Source: Stemphylium vesicarium | Lineage: Eukaryota > Ascomycota > Dothideomycetes > Pleosporales > Pleosporaceae | Direction of reading: 5' to 3' | DNA length: 64,000 bases | Assembly: GCA_004380135.1 (NCBI GenBank) | Contig: QXCR01000012.1 | Location: 248,001 to 312,000, forward strand | Shown here: piece after piece, positions 20,325-31,808 of the stretch | How the letters are laid out: every line of letters begins with the position of its first letter | Position numbering within the stretch: the first letter of the stretch is position 1 | Notes under the pieces: model-generated | The model's input: only the letters and a program-made list of their open reading frames with translations | The model's database searches: none | What the model was told of the DNA's origin: nothing | Program-made: the position numbers and the translations under genes

Positions 20325-22434
20325 ATGGCCTCCGTGACTAACACAGACACTGCACGAGCGCTACCTCCGTTACCGCTTCTTTGTTTCGCTGCTTACGTTC
20401 TCTACTTGTTCGCACGTGCAGTTTACCGTTTGTACCTCCACCCGCTGTCCAAGTTTCCCGGGCCCCGGACAGCGGCTATTACGACTTGGTATGAAGCCTA
20501 CTACGAAGTAGTTCTGAAAGGGCAGTACTCGAGACAGATAACAAAACTACACGACAAATATGGTAGGATGGTTTCTGTTTTGAGAAAGATGGCATTCTAT
20601 CTCTGCGCTCCAGGCGACTACATCTCACGTGTGACCTGTCGCATGTTCGCTTGACTGACCAAAGCCCTGCCAGGTCCCATTGTACGAGTAACGCCAGACG
20701 AGCTGCACATCCGAGACCCACGCTTCTACGATCAAGTCTATCCCAAGAATGTCCACCTTGACAAGGAAGGATGGGATAAGAGGTTTGGTTGTGCTGGCGG
20801 TTTGCTTCCGACCGTGAAAGCCGAGGACCACAAACGTCGTCGTGCGGCATTGGCTCCTATGTATGTGGTACAGCATGTGGCTTGATAACTACAACACCAA
20901 ACACCATCGGCTAACGGACACCTCAGGTTCTCACGCCGCTCAATTCTTGACTTTGTCCACATCATCTACCGCCATGTCGACACACTCTCCCTTCGCATGC
21001 AAGAGTTTGAGGCGCGCGCAGAACCGCTCAACTTATCACACGCCTTTCCCGCGCTGACCGGCGACATCATCATGGACTACTTCTTCGGCTTCAATTACAA
21101 CCAGCTCAAGCACCCTGAATTCGACTCCTTCCACGACGCCTTTATCAAGATTGGTGGCGTTGGACATTTTGCAACGCAGTTCCCCATGATAATCCCCGTA
21201 CGTGTTTATATTTAGCTCGAAGCCATTATATGCATGTCAACAACGGACTTCTTTACGAAGTACAGTCTAGCCTGAGGGCACGAAGGAATGAACCTAGGTG
21301 ACAGATTACGCTAACATGGTTTCTCTGCCAGATTATGAACAGCATCCCTGATCGCATCGCCGGGTGGCTGCAGCCCGCGGCAAATTCAGTGCTCAAGTTC
21401 AAGCAGGTAAGTGGCACAGCAAATCTAGCATGCCAACTCTATCGCGGCTCAAGATCGATTGCCCGCCTGAAAATCCCACGTCGGCAGCGAAAACCCGATC
21501 CAATAAACAGCTGTCTCGCCCTCTTCCATCGTATTCCCGCGTTTCCGCGTACAAAACTAACACCGTGACAGGATAACTGGGATCTAATCGCACGCACGCT
21601 CCGCGGCGAAGACGTCAAGTCCAACGACGCGAAGAAGACGATTTTCCAAGAAATCCTCTCATCTAAACTCCCTGCTTCAGACAAGACGCAGAAGCGACTC
21701 GCAGATGAAGCCCAGATAATTATCGGTGGCGGCGTCGAGACGACTGCTTTTTCGCTGGCAACAGCTGCGTTTCACATCATCAATACCCCGCGCATCTACG
21801 AGCGATTGCACCGCGAACTCGTAGAAGCATTGCCAAATAGAGATGTGCTTGAATTGGGCCTGTTGGAGAAGATGCCGTATTTCAAGGCCATCGTCATGGA
21901 AGCGGCGCGCATGTCGTATGGACTCAGCGCGCGTAACCCGCGGACTCACAGGACGCCGCTGAGATATGGGGAGTGGGTTATCCCCGCTAATACATGTATT
22001 GTAAGTCAAGCTCTCACACATCTTCCACTATTATAAAGGGTTAAAGAAATTCATCATCTTCGTTTTGCCTTAACTAACTCCCCTACCCAAATACACAGTC
22101 CATGACCATCCCCGAAGTATCTCACGACGAAACATACTTCCCCTCTTCCCGCACCTTCATACCTGAGCGCTGGCTCGACGACCCCAAAACAGATGACGGT
22201 ATCCCACTAGAACGCTTCATGGTGTCTTTTGGTCGCGGCACGCGCGCTTGTCTGGGTATCAATCTCGCTTACATTGAAATGTATCTCACGCTTGCTATGA
22301 TGTTCCGCCGATACAGGTTCGAGCTACATGAGAGTAGCGTAGAGGATGTAGAGTTAGGACACGACTTTTTTATTCCAGTGGCCAGGCTGGAGAGTAAGGG
22401 GGTGAGGGTTTTTGTGAAGAGGACAGACGACTAG
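20325..22434 (+). CDS. Cytochrome P450 monooxygenase, CYP58/trichodiene-oxygenase-like
   Basis: Heme-thiolate monooxygenase anchored in the ER membrane. Six exons (20325-20562, 20674-20860, 20927-21197, 21332-21406, 21572-22000, 22099-22434) give 511 residues with open frame across every join. An N-terminal membrane helix lies within residues 5-30, followed by the hinge HPLSKFPGPR. The I-helix oxygen-activation motif is GGGVETT at 309-315, the K-helix ExxR is E367-A-A-R370, PERW is at 422-425, and the heme loop FGRGTRACLG has its Cys ligand at 451. All catalytic landmarks are intact. N-terminal phrases such as VRVTPDELHIRDPRFYDQVY resemble CYP58-type enzymes. The substrate is unknown; no terpene, polyketide or peptide synthase lies in the window. 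Confidence 0.9.
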
Positions 22435-22653
22435 GTGGGGATGAAGAGTTTAAAGATGAGATTTCTGCGGGTGGGCTCAATGAAGCAGAATTGATGGCAT
22501 GGTGGGATTTGGAATACCGGGTCTTTCGGGCAGTCAGGTCGTATTCAGCAAGGCAGGATTATATGCAATAGTACGACGGGTCACAAAACTTGTTTTTAAA
22601 CATGTCCGTCACAAAGCCAGAAACACCCCTCGTCTTGAATCTTCCAACCCCAC

Positions 22654-23609
22654 CTAAACAATCAGCCCCCCACCATCCGTCCTCACCATACTCCCATCCA
22701 CATTTCCATCCCTCATAATCCCCAAATAACTCTGCGCCACATGCTGCGGCGTCCCCACCCGTCCCGTCAACAACCCCTTCCCCAAGCCCTCCAGCACCTG
22801 CTGTCTCTTTCCCCCATCACCACCACCCTTCCCATCCCCAGCGTCAAGATGATCCCAAAGTTCCGTATCCACCACACCAGGACTCACGCCATTGACGCGT
22901 ATGGGCGCCAAATCCAGCGCTAGGCCGCGCACCATGGAGTGAATTCCTCCTGCATACGCGCCAATGGCACTCCAGTTTGGAATCGGCTTTTCTGACACCG
23001 AACCCGTGGAGATTGTGTACGAAGATGAGGGCGAGGGGACGAGGTAGCGCGGGATATATTTTGCGAGGAGAAGTGGGGCGAAGAAGCGGAGTTGGCCCGC
23101 TGCGATTATGGAGGGGAGGGTCTGTGTGGTGGGGTGTTAGAAGGGCAGGGGATGGAAAGGGACGCGAGATATACATATATAAGGAAAAAGAGAGAGAGAA
23201 GCGGAGAAAGAAAAAGGAAACTCACCATATCCCCAATCTTCATCTCCGCCAACCGATCCCCAGCTGTATAAACAACATGATCCAACTTGCCTTCTCCCTG
23301 CCCTCCAATCTTTCCTACTGCTCTATCAAGAACTCCCTCAACCTCCTCCTCTAACGTCTCCTGCTTCGACAAATCAACAGTAACACCCCATATCCTCCTC
23401 TTGTTTCCTTCACCAGCAGCAGAAGGGTAACTCGCCTCAATCTTCTCTACTGCACTATCCACGCGCTGCTGGTTCGACGACGCAATCACGACGAGCGCTC
23501 CATGCTCGACACACGCTTCTGCGACGCAGAAGCCGATGCCGGAGCTGCCGCCGATGACGAGGACGCGTTTGGAAGCTAGAGACGAGGAGTATTTTGTTGC
23601 GTCGGGCAT
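22654..23609 (-). CDS. Short-chain dehydrogenase/reductase-like protein without the catalytic Lys
   Basis: Two exons, 23609-23226 and 23121-22654, give 283 residues; the 104-bp intron contains a purine-rich tract. A Rossmann nucleotide site is clear: VLVIGGSSGIG at 16-26, TVDLS after beta-3, and VVYTAG in the place of NNAG. The usual catalytic Ser is plausible (TISTGS near 165-169) and Tyr184 is present (GAYAGG), but position Tyr+4 is Ile188, not Lys. The C-terminal VRVN-type PIRVNGVSPGVVDTELW block is standard. Loss of Lys suggests altered or no reductase activity. Related fungal SDR-like proteins with Leu/Ile at this place exist to my recollection. It converges with the P450; the stops are about 220 bp apart. 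Confidence 0.85.
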
Positions 23610-24269
23610 GTTTGGTGGTAAGGGGATGTTGATTTGAATATCTTTTCTTTGTGACTCTTGATGGAAGACAACTTGATGGGGTTTGTGGTTTGTTCTCTGG
23701 GTTATATGTGAAAAGAGGCTAATGGTGAACTAGATTTCATGCACCGTTGTCATGTATTGATGTAATGTAACCGGCTGACTGATGTTGCATCATGTGTTTT
23801 TGGTTCGACTTAGATCTGTCCAAACGCGTTATAGAGATTCGCGTACAGGCGTCCTTCTCCACTGCACTACTGCTAGTCTAGGTTCAATATGGGTTAACAT
23901 TCGTCTTAGAGGAAGTTTCCGTCATGGAGATAAGCGGATTTAACGAGACATTGTGGAACCCGTCATGCATTGCATCATCATCACTTCTTCGGCCGAAGAA
24001 CTTCTGATGGCAGTTGCGCAACGGTTGATACTGCGGGGTAGAGAGATTAACGAATTGGATGTTTGAGAAATTATGTTCATTGTGGTTTTGTGTGCAAAGG
24101 CATGTGCTTTGCTTCTGCTTGCATCTGCCTATATGCTACGTCTACCACTCACCCAACTCGTCTCGGCCAAAACCACGGCGGGTGTACTGGTGGCTCAGTC
24201 ATCCTGCGTGTAGCATGAGCTTGCAGATGGCTCATGAGTCATACTGTGTCATCGTTTCATTCTCTTTCA
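23610..24269. other. Intergenic region upstream of the SDR and downstream of EMC1
   Basis: About 660 bp, relatively AT-rich. Presumed promoter of the SDR and 3' end of EMC1. Nothing else supportable seen. Confidence 0.4.
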
Positions 24270-27181
24270 TCATATCGTCCAGAGGGTGTTAATCTGCTTT
24301 CTCCTAACCTGCAAGATTTGTTAGCACGGGGTCCCTTTACTCTTTACGACAGGGTACTTACCAGAGGCGCGACAAACAAAACACCAACGAACAATCCAAC
24401 AACAGTAAGCATCATTGAAATCTTGTTGAACCCCTTTCCCAGGATATCAAAAGCGAAACTGGGTGCGACCCTTGTTCCGAAAATGTCTAGGCCATATGCA
24501 AATACCAAGCTGGTACTCTCAATTCCACTTTCACTTGTGATGATGTCTTTGATACCCAGTACTTCGTACTTGTGGGTAAGATGCCATTTGGGATCAAAGT
24601 TGATCAGCGGTGTGTATTTTGTCAGGCCCTCCGCCTGCTCCTGTGCGGTGGGATCACGACCGATGGGTCGGCGGGGGTCGAGAACCAAGCGTGGAATGCC
24701 AATGATAGCATTGATTGAGGGTACGGTGATGAGGAGCTCGCGGCTAGTGATACCCTGTCTGGTTTGCGTCACAGCCATGTGCGTAATCTCCACGGGTACT
24801 TGGTAGCTTTGCGAGATGACATAAGGCTTGATAGCGTCGCCAGCAGAGCCGGAAGGCTGGACAGTGGAAGAATTAGAGGCATCGCCCAATGGGCCTCTGT
24901 CATCGGGTAGCGGAGACTCGTAGAGGTCGGAAACCACCAGTTGGTGGCCGCGGGAGGCCGCACCGGAAGCAGCGTCAATAGTCAAAGAATAAGTGAACCA
25001 GTTCTCCGAGATGGTAGCGGGAATAGGTCGAGAGGTGTCAACGTCGTTGTGGGACATGGTGTGAAGTAATTGGCCAGAGGCAGAGTCAAGCAAGTAAACA
25101 GACGCAGATCGGGTGGAGTCAACGACTGTAGTGATCAGGACAAGGTTGGGGTTGAGGTACTTGTACAGCACTCTTCTGTCTCCTAGCACCTTTCCGATAG
25201 ATGCGACGGGGTCTTTGACTGGCCTGGCGACGTAGTTGACGATGCGCTCATCACCAGCAGGCTTGAAGCTCCATACCGGCTCTGGACTAGGCTGGTTTTC
25301 TAGAAAGCCCTTCAAGGTACCATCTACCAAGGTGAATGCTACAAGATTTTGGGCTTCAGAGACAAGTGGGGCCTCAAGCTTGATCTTGTCAGAGGTGATG
25401 AGACCGCCCGTGGTAGAATTGATGAAGAGCGTTCCTTCGAATGAAGCGTCTTTGACTTCAACATAGCCGCTATGAGCCTTCAGGCTAGGGTCTTGGAAAT
25501 TTGTACCAGGCGCAAACTCGCCGAGATCCACGTTCCACATGACCTTGCCTCGAGAGCCAACGTCAAGTGCAGCGAGGCGTCCTGTCTCAGTAGCGACAAC
25601 AACGAGCTTGTGGAAGCCAAAAGTGTCTTGTTGGATATCGCCAACAGTGGTCTCTTTTGCGTTTCCAATTACGCTACCAACGAGTCTCTGAGGTAGGTTC
25701 TGCGCCCAAGCTGGGAAGTATTTCAGGTCTTCTACATGTCTTTGAACACGGTGAAGGTAGGCCGACACAAGGTTGCGATGGCTTTCATCTGCAAGTGCTT
25801 GGGCCAGAGCCTCTTCCTCAGGCAGACCAGCCCAGACGGCGGAGACAGTTCCTGCCAAAAACTCAGGTCGGGTCCATGCTAGCTCGTCGTTGCGGAGGAG
25901 AGCCCACTGTCCATTGGAGTAGAGGATGGCTGATCGAATAGCGCTCGCAGTCCCAGATTTGACAACAACTTCGGATTGACCGTGGACGGGGTAAGCACCG
26001 GCGAGTGCTGGCGAGCTCTTGGTCCTCCAGTTGCCTAGAACGGTATCGGAGACGGAAGAATAGACAGTCATCTCGTCTTCCGTGACCCTTGTAAAGTAGA
26101 CGTTCGCGTCCGATGTGCTCGTAGTGAAAGTTCCCTTCTCCCTCAACTCTGGCAGGTCGTAGGCTTTCGAGACAGTATGCTTGTTGAGATCGACGTGGAA
26201 CACCTGCGCAGAGTGACCGACGGCGGTGTGGTACTCGACGAGGAAGTGGACGAGGGAGTTGACATGGCTGGGGGCGTGCAGCACAATACTCTCTATGACG
26301 AGATCTTCTGGCGTGTTGAAGGTTGACACGGCTTTGGTGCCGATGATGTTGACCTTGAGCACTTTATTCGCCTTGTCGGTCCAAGCCAGGAGCGGGGCAG
26401 CCGTGTTGGCTCCGGCGAAAAGGATGCGGTCGCGCGAAGATATCTCGGTGTCGGAGTTTAGCGTGTACTGTTCGAGCTTCTTTCCCGTAATGGGACTGAG
26501 AGAGGTGACTCGCAGCTTGGAGGCTCCGAGTATGGGGGTGTGCAGGGCGATGTAGTAGATGGCAGTGGGCGAGGTCGAGAGCTGGAACGGTATATCTCCA
26601 CTACTCTGTGGTTAGCTGCTGTCTTAAAAGAGATGAGATATAACCCACCTCGCATCTTCATATGTCCACTTGGCTCGCCCAGTCTTGCCATCAAGCCTCT
26701 TGACGCTGGGGCTGGCGGCTTGCAGCAGGACGATGGGGTCCTTTGCCGCATTGATTGTCATGCCATCTTCCTGCTCCATTATCTCCAGGTCCTCGACGAC
26801 TGCACCTGCTGCACTCGTCTCCCATACTAGTCGGCCGTCGGAGGCGCTCCATGACGTGACGCGGTCGCCCACAGCGCTGACTACTGTGTCCTGCTCATTT
26901 CCCGCACGTAGATGGGCTTTGTCGCCAGAGGCCGAGGGGAAGTGGTGCCGCCAGACTAGCGCACCGTCCTTGGGATTGACTGCGCCAATGGCCTGATTCT
27001 GCGATATCGAGTAGAGTAATGAGGCTTTGGAGCCGGCATATGGCTTCTGGAAGAAGGTGGCCTCATGTTTCGGGAGGCCTAGCAGGGCATAATGAAAGTC
27101 AATGTGGTACGCGTCGTCCTCGAAGATTGCAGCAGCCGGGGCGAGAGATGCTACAAGGGCGAGAACAGCATTCAGACGCAT
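24270..27181 (-). CDS. EMC1: ER membrane protein complex subunit 1
   Basis: Largest subunit of the EMC, the ER insertase for tail-anchored and multipass proteins. Three exons: 27181-26649, 26600-24362 and 24308-24270, giving 936 residues. The last exon is only 39 nt and encodes VRRKQINTLWTI. Signal peptide: MRLNAVLALVASLAPAAA. The N-terminal half is a PQQ-like beta-propeller (LYSISQNQAIGAVNPKDGALVWRH). DIPFQLSTSPTAIYYIALHTP is rebuilt across intron 1. The C-terminal DUF1620 region holds GITSRELLITVPSINAIIG, LVLDPRRPIGRDPT and the late YEVLGIKDIITSESGIESTSLVFAYGLD-type block. It precedes a single TM helix at about 905-925, with a short basic cytosolic tail. Length and order match fungal EMC1. 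Confidence 0.95.
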
Positions 27182-28816
27182 GATTTGGTGGGGTTGCAGC
27201 TTGTCGTACTTCTAGTTCCGCTGTCGTCAACCTGCCTACCCTCCCCAAACTGCTGCTGACCTGCGCGCGGCGGCGGCACGGACCCCGCCCGCTCCGGATC
27301 CGCCAGCCCCCCCATTGGATGCCCTGCCCCCGATCCATTCACTGTGCCATTGCCCCTTCGGTTGGTGGTCAAAGTCAATTTCCACGCTGAAGGGGGGCAT
27401 GAGGCCATGAGCTGGCTTCATTCACACTCGTGCGACGACTGACGCTGCCGGAATGTCCATATCCGACGTGTGCCATCGTATCGCTTTGCTCTCGTCTCAT
27501 GCACTGCGAGCAGAATGCGGTATCTGGTGCAGCGTCGCTTCAAGACCGTTATCGCCACGTACAAAAACCGCCACGACAAAACGCGAGAGTCGATGCATCA
27601 CTTTGACATTGGTTCAGTCTTTTAGTTTAGAGAGATGAAGAGCCTGGCGTCATACCGCTGTGACTGGTGCTGGGAAGCTTCGGCGCTAGAAGCGCATCTA
27701 AGGCGTCAGGTCGATTATTCCGCCGCCCGCACCACGCGAGCTCCACCGCCATCCTGTATGTCCCACAGGGTCATGACAGGTTCGCAGCAAGACAGCCTTG
27801 CGAACCCATCTTTGCTTCTTCTGCTCGGACGCGCAGGCACCGCTTCGCCCGCCCTGTCTCCAGATCCCCTCAAACCGCTGTAGCTGGCAATGCTCGACAG
27901 ACGAGTCGACTCACCGCGTCGCGTCACCCAGCCTATTATCGGCCGCTCTGACTAGGTATGGAGCTGAGGCTTGGTGATAGCGCACCCCCCGAGCGAGTCG
28001 AATGCAGGCCACGCTACCGTGAATTGGGCCTTGTCCCGGCAGCCCGGGTCTGTTTCGCGACTGGCTACTGCAGGCGCACAGGTTAATGCTGATGATGTCT
28101 TCGTCTTGCCCACACCAGCGTCCAACCGCTTCACTTCAACCCTTGATCCCCCCCAGCACCATCCCGGTCTTCTGTTCTGGCTGTTTCACGCGCTATACGG
28201 TCTGTACCCCAGAGCCGAGCGCACGGTACATAGCATCTCTGCCAACCCAAGCCGCCGCGCACCAGCCTACCCATCATATCTTGTTGCTAAGCCCTACCGA
28301 GTCTACTGCATGCATGTCCTGTCGGTACCTCCTTCCTGATCACCACCGTCGCTCCCTGATTATCGCTGCTCCATCCTGCTCCTCCTCCGACTCGACCTTC
28401 ACGTGACAGAGGGAGAAAAAAAATCTGCCCCCAGGCCCAGCCTCGCGCATTAGCCAGGTGAGTTACACAAACTCTCCGAAGCACCCGAATGCCGTCCATT
28501 TGCCTCAATGGCTCCTTGACTGATGCATTCGACCTTACTTTTCTCTGATTGGACGCCGCCTGAATTAGAAATACATGCGCTGACACGTCTGGTTGGCCCG
28601 CAGCCCAGTACGACGCGCATCGCCCCAACTGACATCTGGTACACGCAGACGCCGTGTCTGAGCAACGCGGCGCTTTTGCTCCTTTAGCTGCTGCTAGACG
28701 GCGGCGATTTTGAGCCGCTCATCCAGCTGTGGCACACACCGCCACAGAAGGCCAGGAGCTTCTCTCCGTCAATCTCTTCCCAGCCTTCGCAACGAGATTT
28801 CGCATAATTCTGAAGC
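27182..28816. promoter_or_regulatory. Long divergent intergenic region, EMC1 / RSR1
   Basis: About 1.6 kb between divergent starts. It contains small frames without coding bias and an A8 run near 28416. I find no tRNA, repeat array or spliced gene. It probably includes a long RSR1 leader and promoter. Confidence 0.4.
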
Positions 28817-29707
28817 ATGTCGCAACGGGAGTACCACATTGTCGTCCTTGGATCTGGTAAGCTAGCTAGACGCCATGAGCAACTAGAACATGACTGACGA
28901 CGGTGGCGTATCAGGTGGAGTCGGAAAAAGCTGCCTAACAGGTACGTTCCCGACGAGAATGCTTCACGTGTTTCTGGAAACGCTGACCCTTGATAGCCCA
29001 GTTTGTGCAAAACGTGTGGATAGAGAGTTATGATCCCACAATCGAAGACTCTTATCGAAAGGTTCTCGATGTTGATGTGGGTGCGAGCCAGGCCTGCTAG
29101 CCAAATCTTACTGACCCACCTCGCAGGGTCGCCATGTCATCCTCGAGATCCTGGACACAGCAGGCACAGAACAGTTCAGTAAGTAGTGACAGCAAATTTT
29201 CAGCATGAATCCTACTAACATTTCCGTAGCAGCCATGAGGTAAAAGCCCTTGCCAGGTCCGTGGTTGGCTCAAGACTTACCATCCGCAGAGAACTATACA
29301 TGAAAACTGGCCAAGGCTTCCTTTTGGTTTTTAGCATAACATCAGCCTCATCCTTCTGGGAGCTCACAGAGCTGCGTGAGCAGATCCGACGGATAAAGGA
29401 AGACAGCAACGTACCCATGGTCCTCATTGGCAACAAATCAGATCTGGAAGAAGACCGTGCAGTATCGCGTCCACGGGCGTTTGCCATATCGCGCGAATGG
29501 AACATTCCATACTTTGAAACTAGCGCCCGAAGAAGAGCAAACGTGGACGAAGCCTTTGTCGACCTATGCAGACAAATCATCCGCAAAGACCAGAACGAGC
29601 GGTCGCGCATGGCTCCACCAGATTCACCGAGGCCTGGCCCAAGGAGCAGAACCCATACGGGAAGGCCGAGGCGCAAGGGACACCGTCCGCACTGTACCAT
29701 CCTTTAA
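28817..29707 (+). CDS. RSR1: Rap/Rsr1-type small GTPase (Bud1/Krev homologue)
   Basis: Polarity GTPase that directs the Cdc24-Cdc42 machinery in growth-site choice. Six exons (28817-28856, 28915-28941, 28997-29076, 29127-29178, 29230-29239, 29290-29707) give 208 residues. P-loop GSGGVGKS lies at 12-19 and effector loop YDPTIEDSY at 34-42. Switch II is DTAGTEQFTAMR: Thr63 replaces the Ras Gln, the known Rap/Rsr1 hallmark. NKSD is at 118-121, ETSA follows, and a basic tail ends in the CAAX box CTIL, whose final Leu predicts geranylgeranylation. Exon 5 is only 10 nt and encodes the TAMR part of switch II. The split of the G domain over five tiny exons hides the N-terminal half from ORF scans. 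Confidence 0.93.
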
Positions 29708-31260
29708 GCTACGATACCCAGCCGGCGGAAGCATGCACGAGTGACAGTCGTCTTGCTGGATCAGGCGCTGTCATGATTCCATTCGCACCGTTCCTTTACA
29801 CTTTCTTGTCCAAACTTTGGTTATTATAGAGGTATTAGACAACCCGCTCATAGCGGCATTTAATCTCATTCATCGATAGTGAATCATGCTTTTGGCACGT
29901 GTTTGGGTGTCAGTGGAAGACGTTTTCTGAGGAGCTGGAGACCCGAAGCCGGCGGATACCACCAAGGTGTGGTCGTCGGCCCTGCCTCCAGATTAAAGTT
30001 CGGGTAAAACCTGGCACCTGGCGGGAAAAAGGCAACGGACCATTGCAACAACCATCCAGCGGTGAATGGTTCCACGGAGAATACCACCTTCGTGTTCAGG
30101 CAAACTGGCGTTGAGGCTGCTCAAGCGTATTTGCACCCCGCATTCGCTACCGGGTTCGTAAGTTCATCGGCTAAAGAACCCGCGGGCAAGACAGATACAA
30201 AGTCGATCCGAGACATGCATCTGAGGAGGTACCAAGGTACTGGTGATTGATGTGCAGACATGCGTAGTGCATAATCTTCCGAGCAGAATCGAGAATCCAC
30301 CAGGTAGCGGCAGTCCCTATTGCGAGGTAGAGGCAGGAGGCGTAGGCGTTACCTGGACTTTGGAATGGAAGGTCTCATTGTCGACAGTTGTGCAGTAGGC
30401 GGTGTACAACCGTCAGCTGGGCGTTTAACCCAAAGAGCCGTGAATGGCACGACAAAGTGATTTTGCAGTAAAAGAGCGATGTATGGTCTCGGGTGGCTTC
30501 TGGGTAGCTATGCGAAGTTGACACGTTGGAGATACTGTGACTTGGAAAGGGATCGCCGAACGCGTCGTGGACTACTCCAGGACAACAAACAACAGTCCAC
30601 CCCGCCACCGTGTTCTACTCGACCAGCTGCGGGGCTACCTAATCCACAGCCCGGTCTGGCCCGAGCCTAGACAGGAGCGAGAATGTGCAGGAAGCTCAAA
30701 GAACAAGATTCGGTCGAGCAGGTGAGAGGAAGGCGAAAGCTGCTAGCCATCTGACGTTAGAAGAAGAGGGCATGTGTCCTTTGCTATGGCGCGAACATGC
30801 TAAGCTGCCAGTGCCCCCACTTGGCAAAGCTGCCAGGTCACTGTGGGTTTTAGTGGCGTCAGTCATGCGTGATATTCAAGACAAGAGAGTTTGGTGGATG
30901 GAGATGGCCGCGGAAAACTTCACCATGCCACAGATATGAACAAGACCCCACGTACATCTCGATGAGATTTGCATATGACGTATCTGACCAAGGTTATATC
31001 GCGATCAGCGTGGTCCTTGTGTTCTGGAAACACTGCAGAGGGCTTTGTCATGTGCATATGGTGATAGCAACCGGAGACAAGTCCCCCGGGAGCAACAGCC
31101 TTCCGAAACCGACGTGCCTTAATTCAAACGTGCCCTGCATGCCTACGGTAGCCGCCTATGTACGATTGAACCGGGCTGAAATACGGGCGCGTGACACGCA
31201 AGAGGTGGCTTCTTTGCGACAAGCGTATGCGTGCTTTTTGGGTGGCTGGCCTTGATGCAA
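29708..31260. other. Gene-poor stretch
   Basis: About 1.5 kb downstream of RSR1. Several frames of 60-130 codons occur on + but show no domain, signal peptide or plausible splice partners. No tRNA or repeat array seen. The right part grades into the Grg1-like promoter. Confidence 0.4.
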
Positions 31261-31277
31261 GCCTCGGTTTGATAGCG

Positions 31278-31700
31278 TGACGTCACAGGAGGGGCACTAG
31301 AGGGGCAAAATCCAGGCACGCAACGAATGCGCGATCACGCCCCCGGACCACTCATGACAAGATTTGCATGGAAATGGGCGATCTGCAGTGCAATTTTCAG
31401 AAAAGTGCCACTCTGTTGCGTAGGCATTTGTCCCTTTGGCTTGTCACCGCGAGCCCTGGAGTGGACCCCGTTCGTACTATTGCCCGCCCGCGCGCGCGGT
31501 CTGGGCCCCCCTCACCCCTTCCAGTGACGCTAACGCCGCTGCTGCCCTCTCTCACCCACGACTCCTTCTAAATGACGTAGCGTGTACCAAACAAACCTAC
31601 GTCACTGTTGTGCTGCTCGTCCTGGAGCCTAAGCGCTCAGCCCCTCCTACCCAAACTAGCCCCTCTCACCTACCCCTCTACTCTACATAAATACCCCTCA
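31278..31700 (+). promoter_or_regulatory. Stress-type promoter of the Grg1-like gene
   Basis: A palindromic CRE/ATF site TGACGTCA lies at 31278-31285. AGGGG stress elements lie at 31290-31294 and 31301-31305. The complement CCCCT appears at 31508-31512, 31515-31519, 31641-31645, 31660-31664, 31673-31677 and 31694-31698. A TATA-like ACATAAATA lies at about 31685-31693, some 120 bp before the ATG. Two further half-CRE sequences (TGACGTA, ACGTCA) lie near 31574 and 31600. Element identity comes from yeast Msn2/4 and ATF/CREB consensus; function here is inferred. Confidence 0.6.
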
Positions 31701-31808
31701 CGTCCGCCTCCATCTTGCTTCCTCCATCACACATCAAGCCTTCTACACCTCAATCACATCAACTTCCTTCCACCCAAACCAAACCCAACCAACCAACCTT
31801 CAATCAAC

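Noticed and set aside
24234..24806. 190-codon + strand frame opposite the EMC1 3' end
   Set aside because: Shadow of EMC1, whose DUF1620 domain and splice joins are clear on the - strand.
30869..31255. 128-codon + strand frame in the RSR1/Grg1 gap
   Set aside because: No domain, no signal, no splice partners. Residue composition looks random and it overlaps the start of the stress-element promoter.
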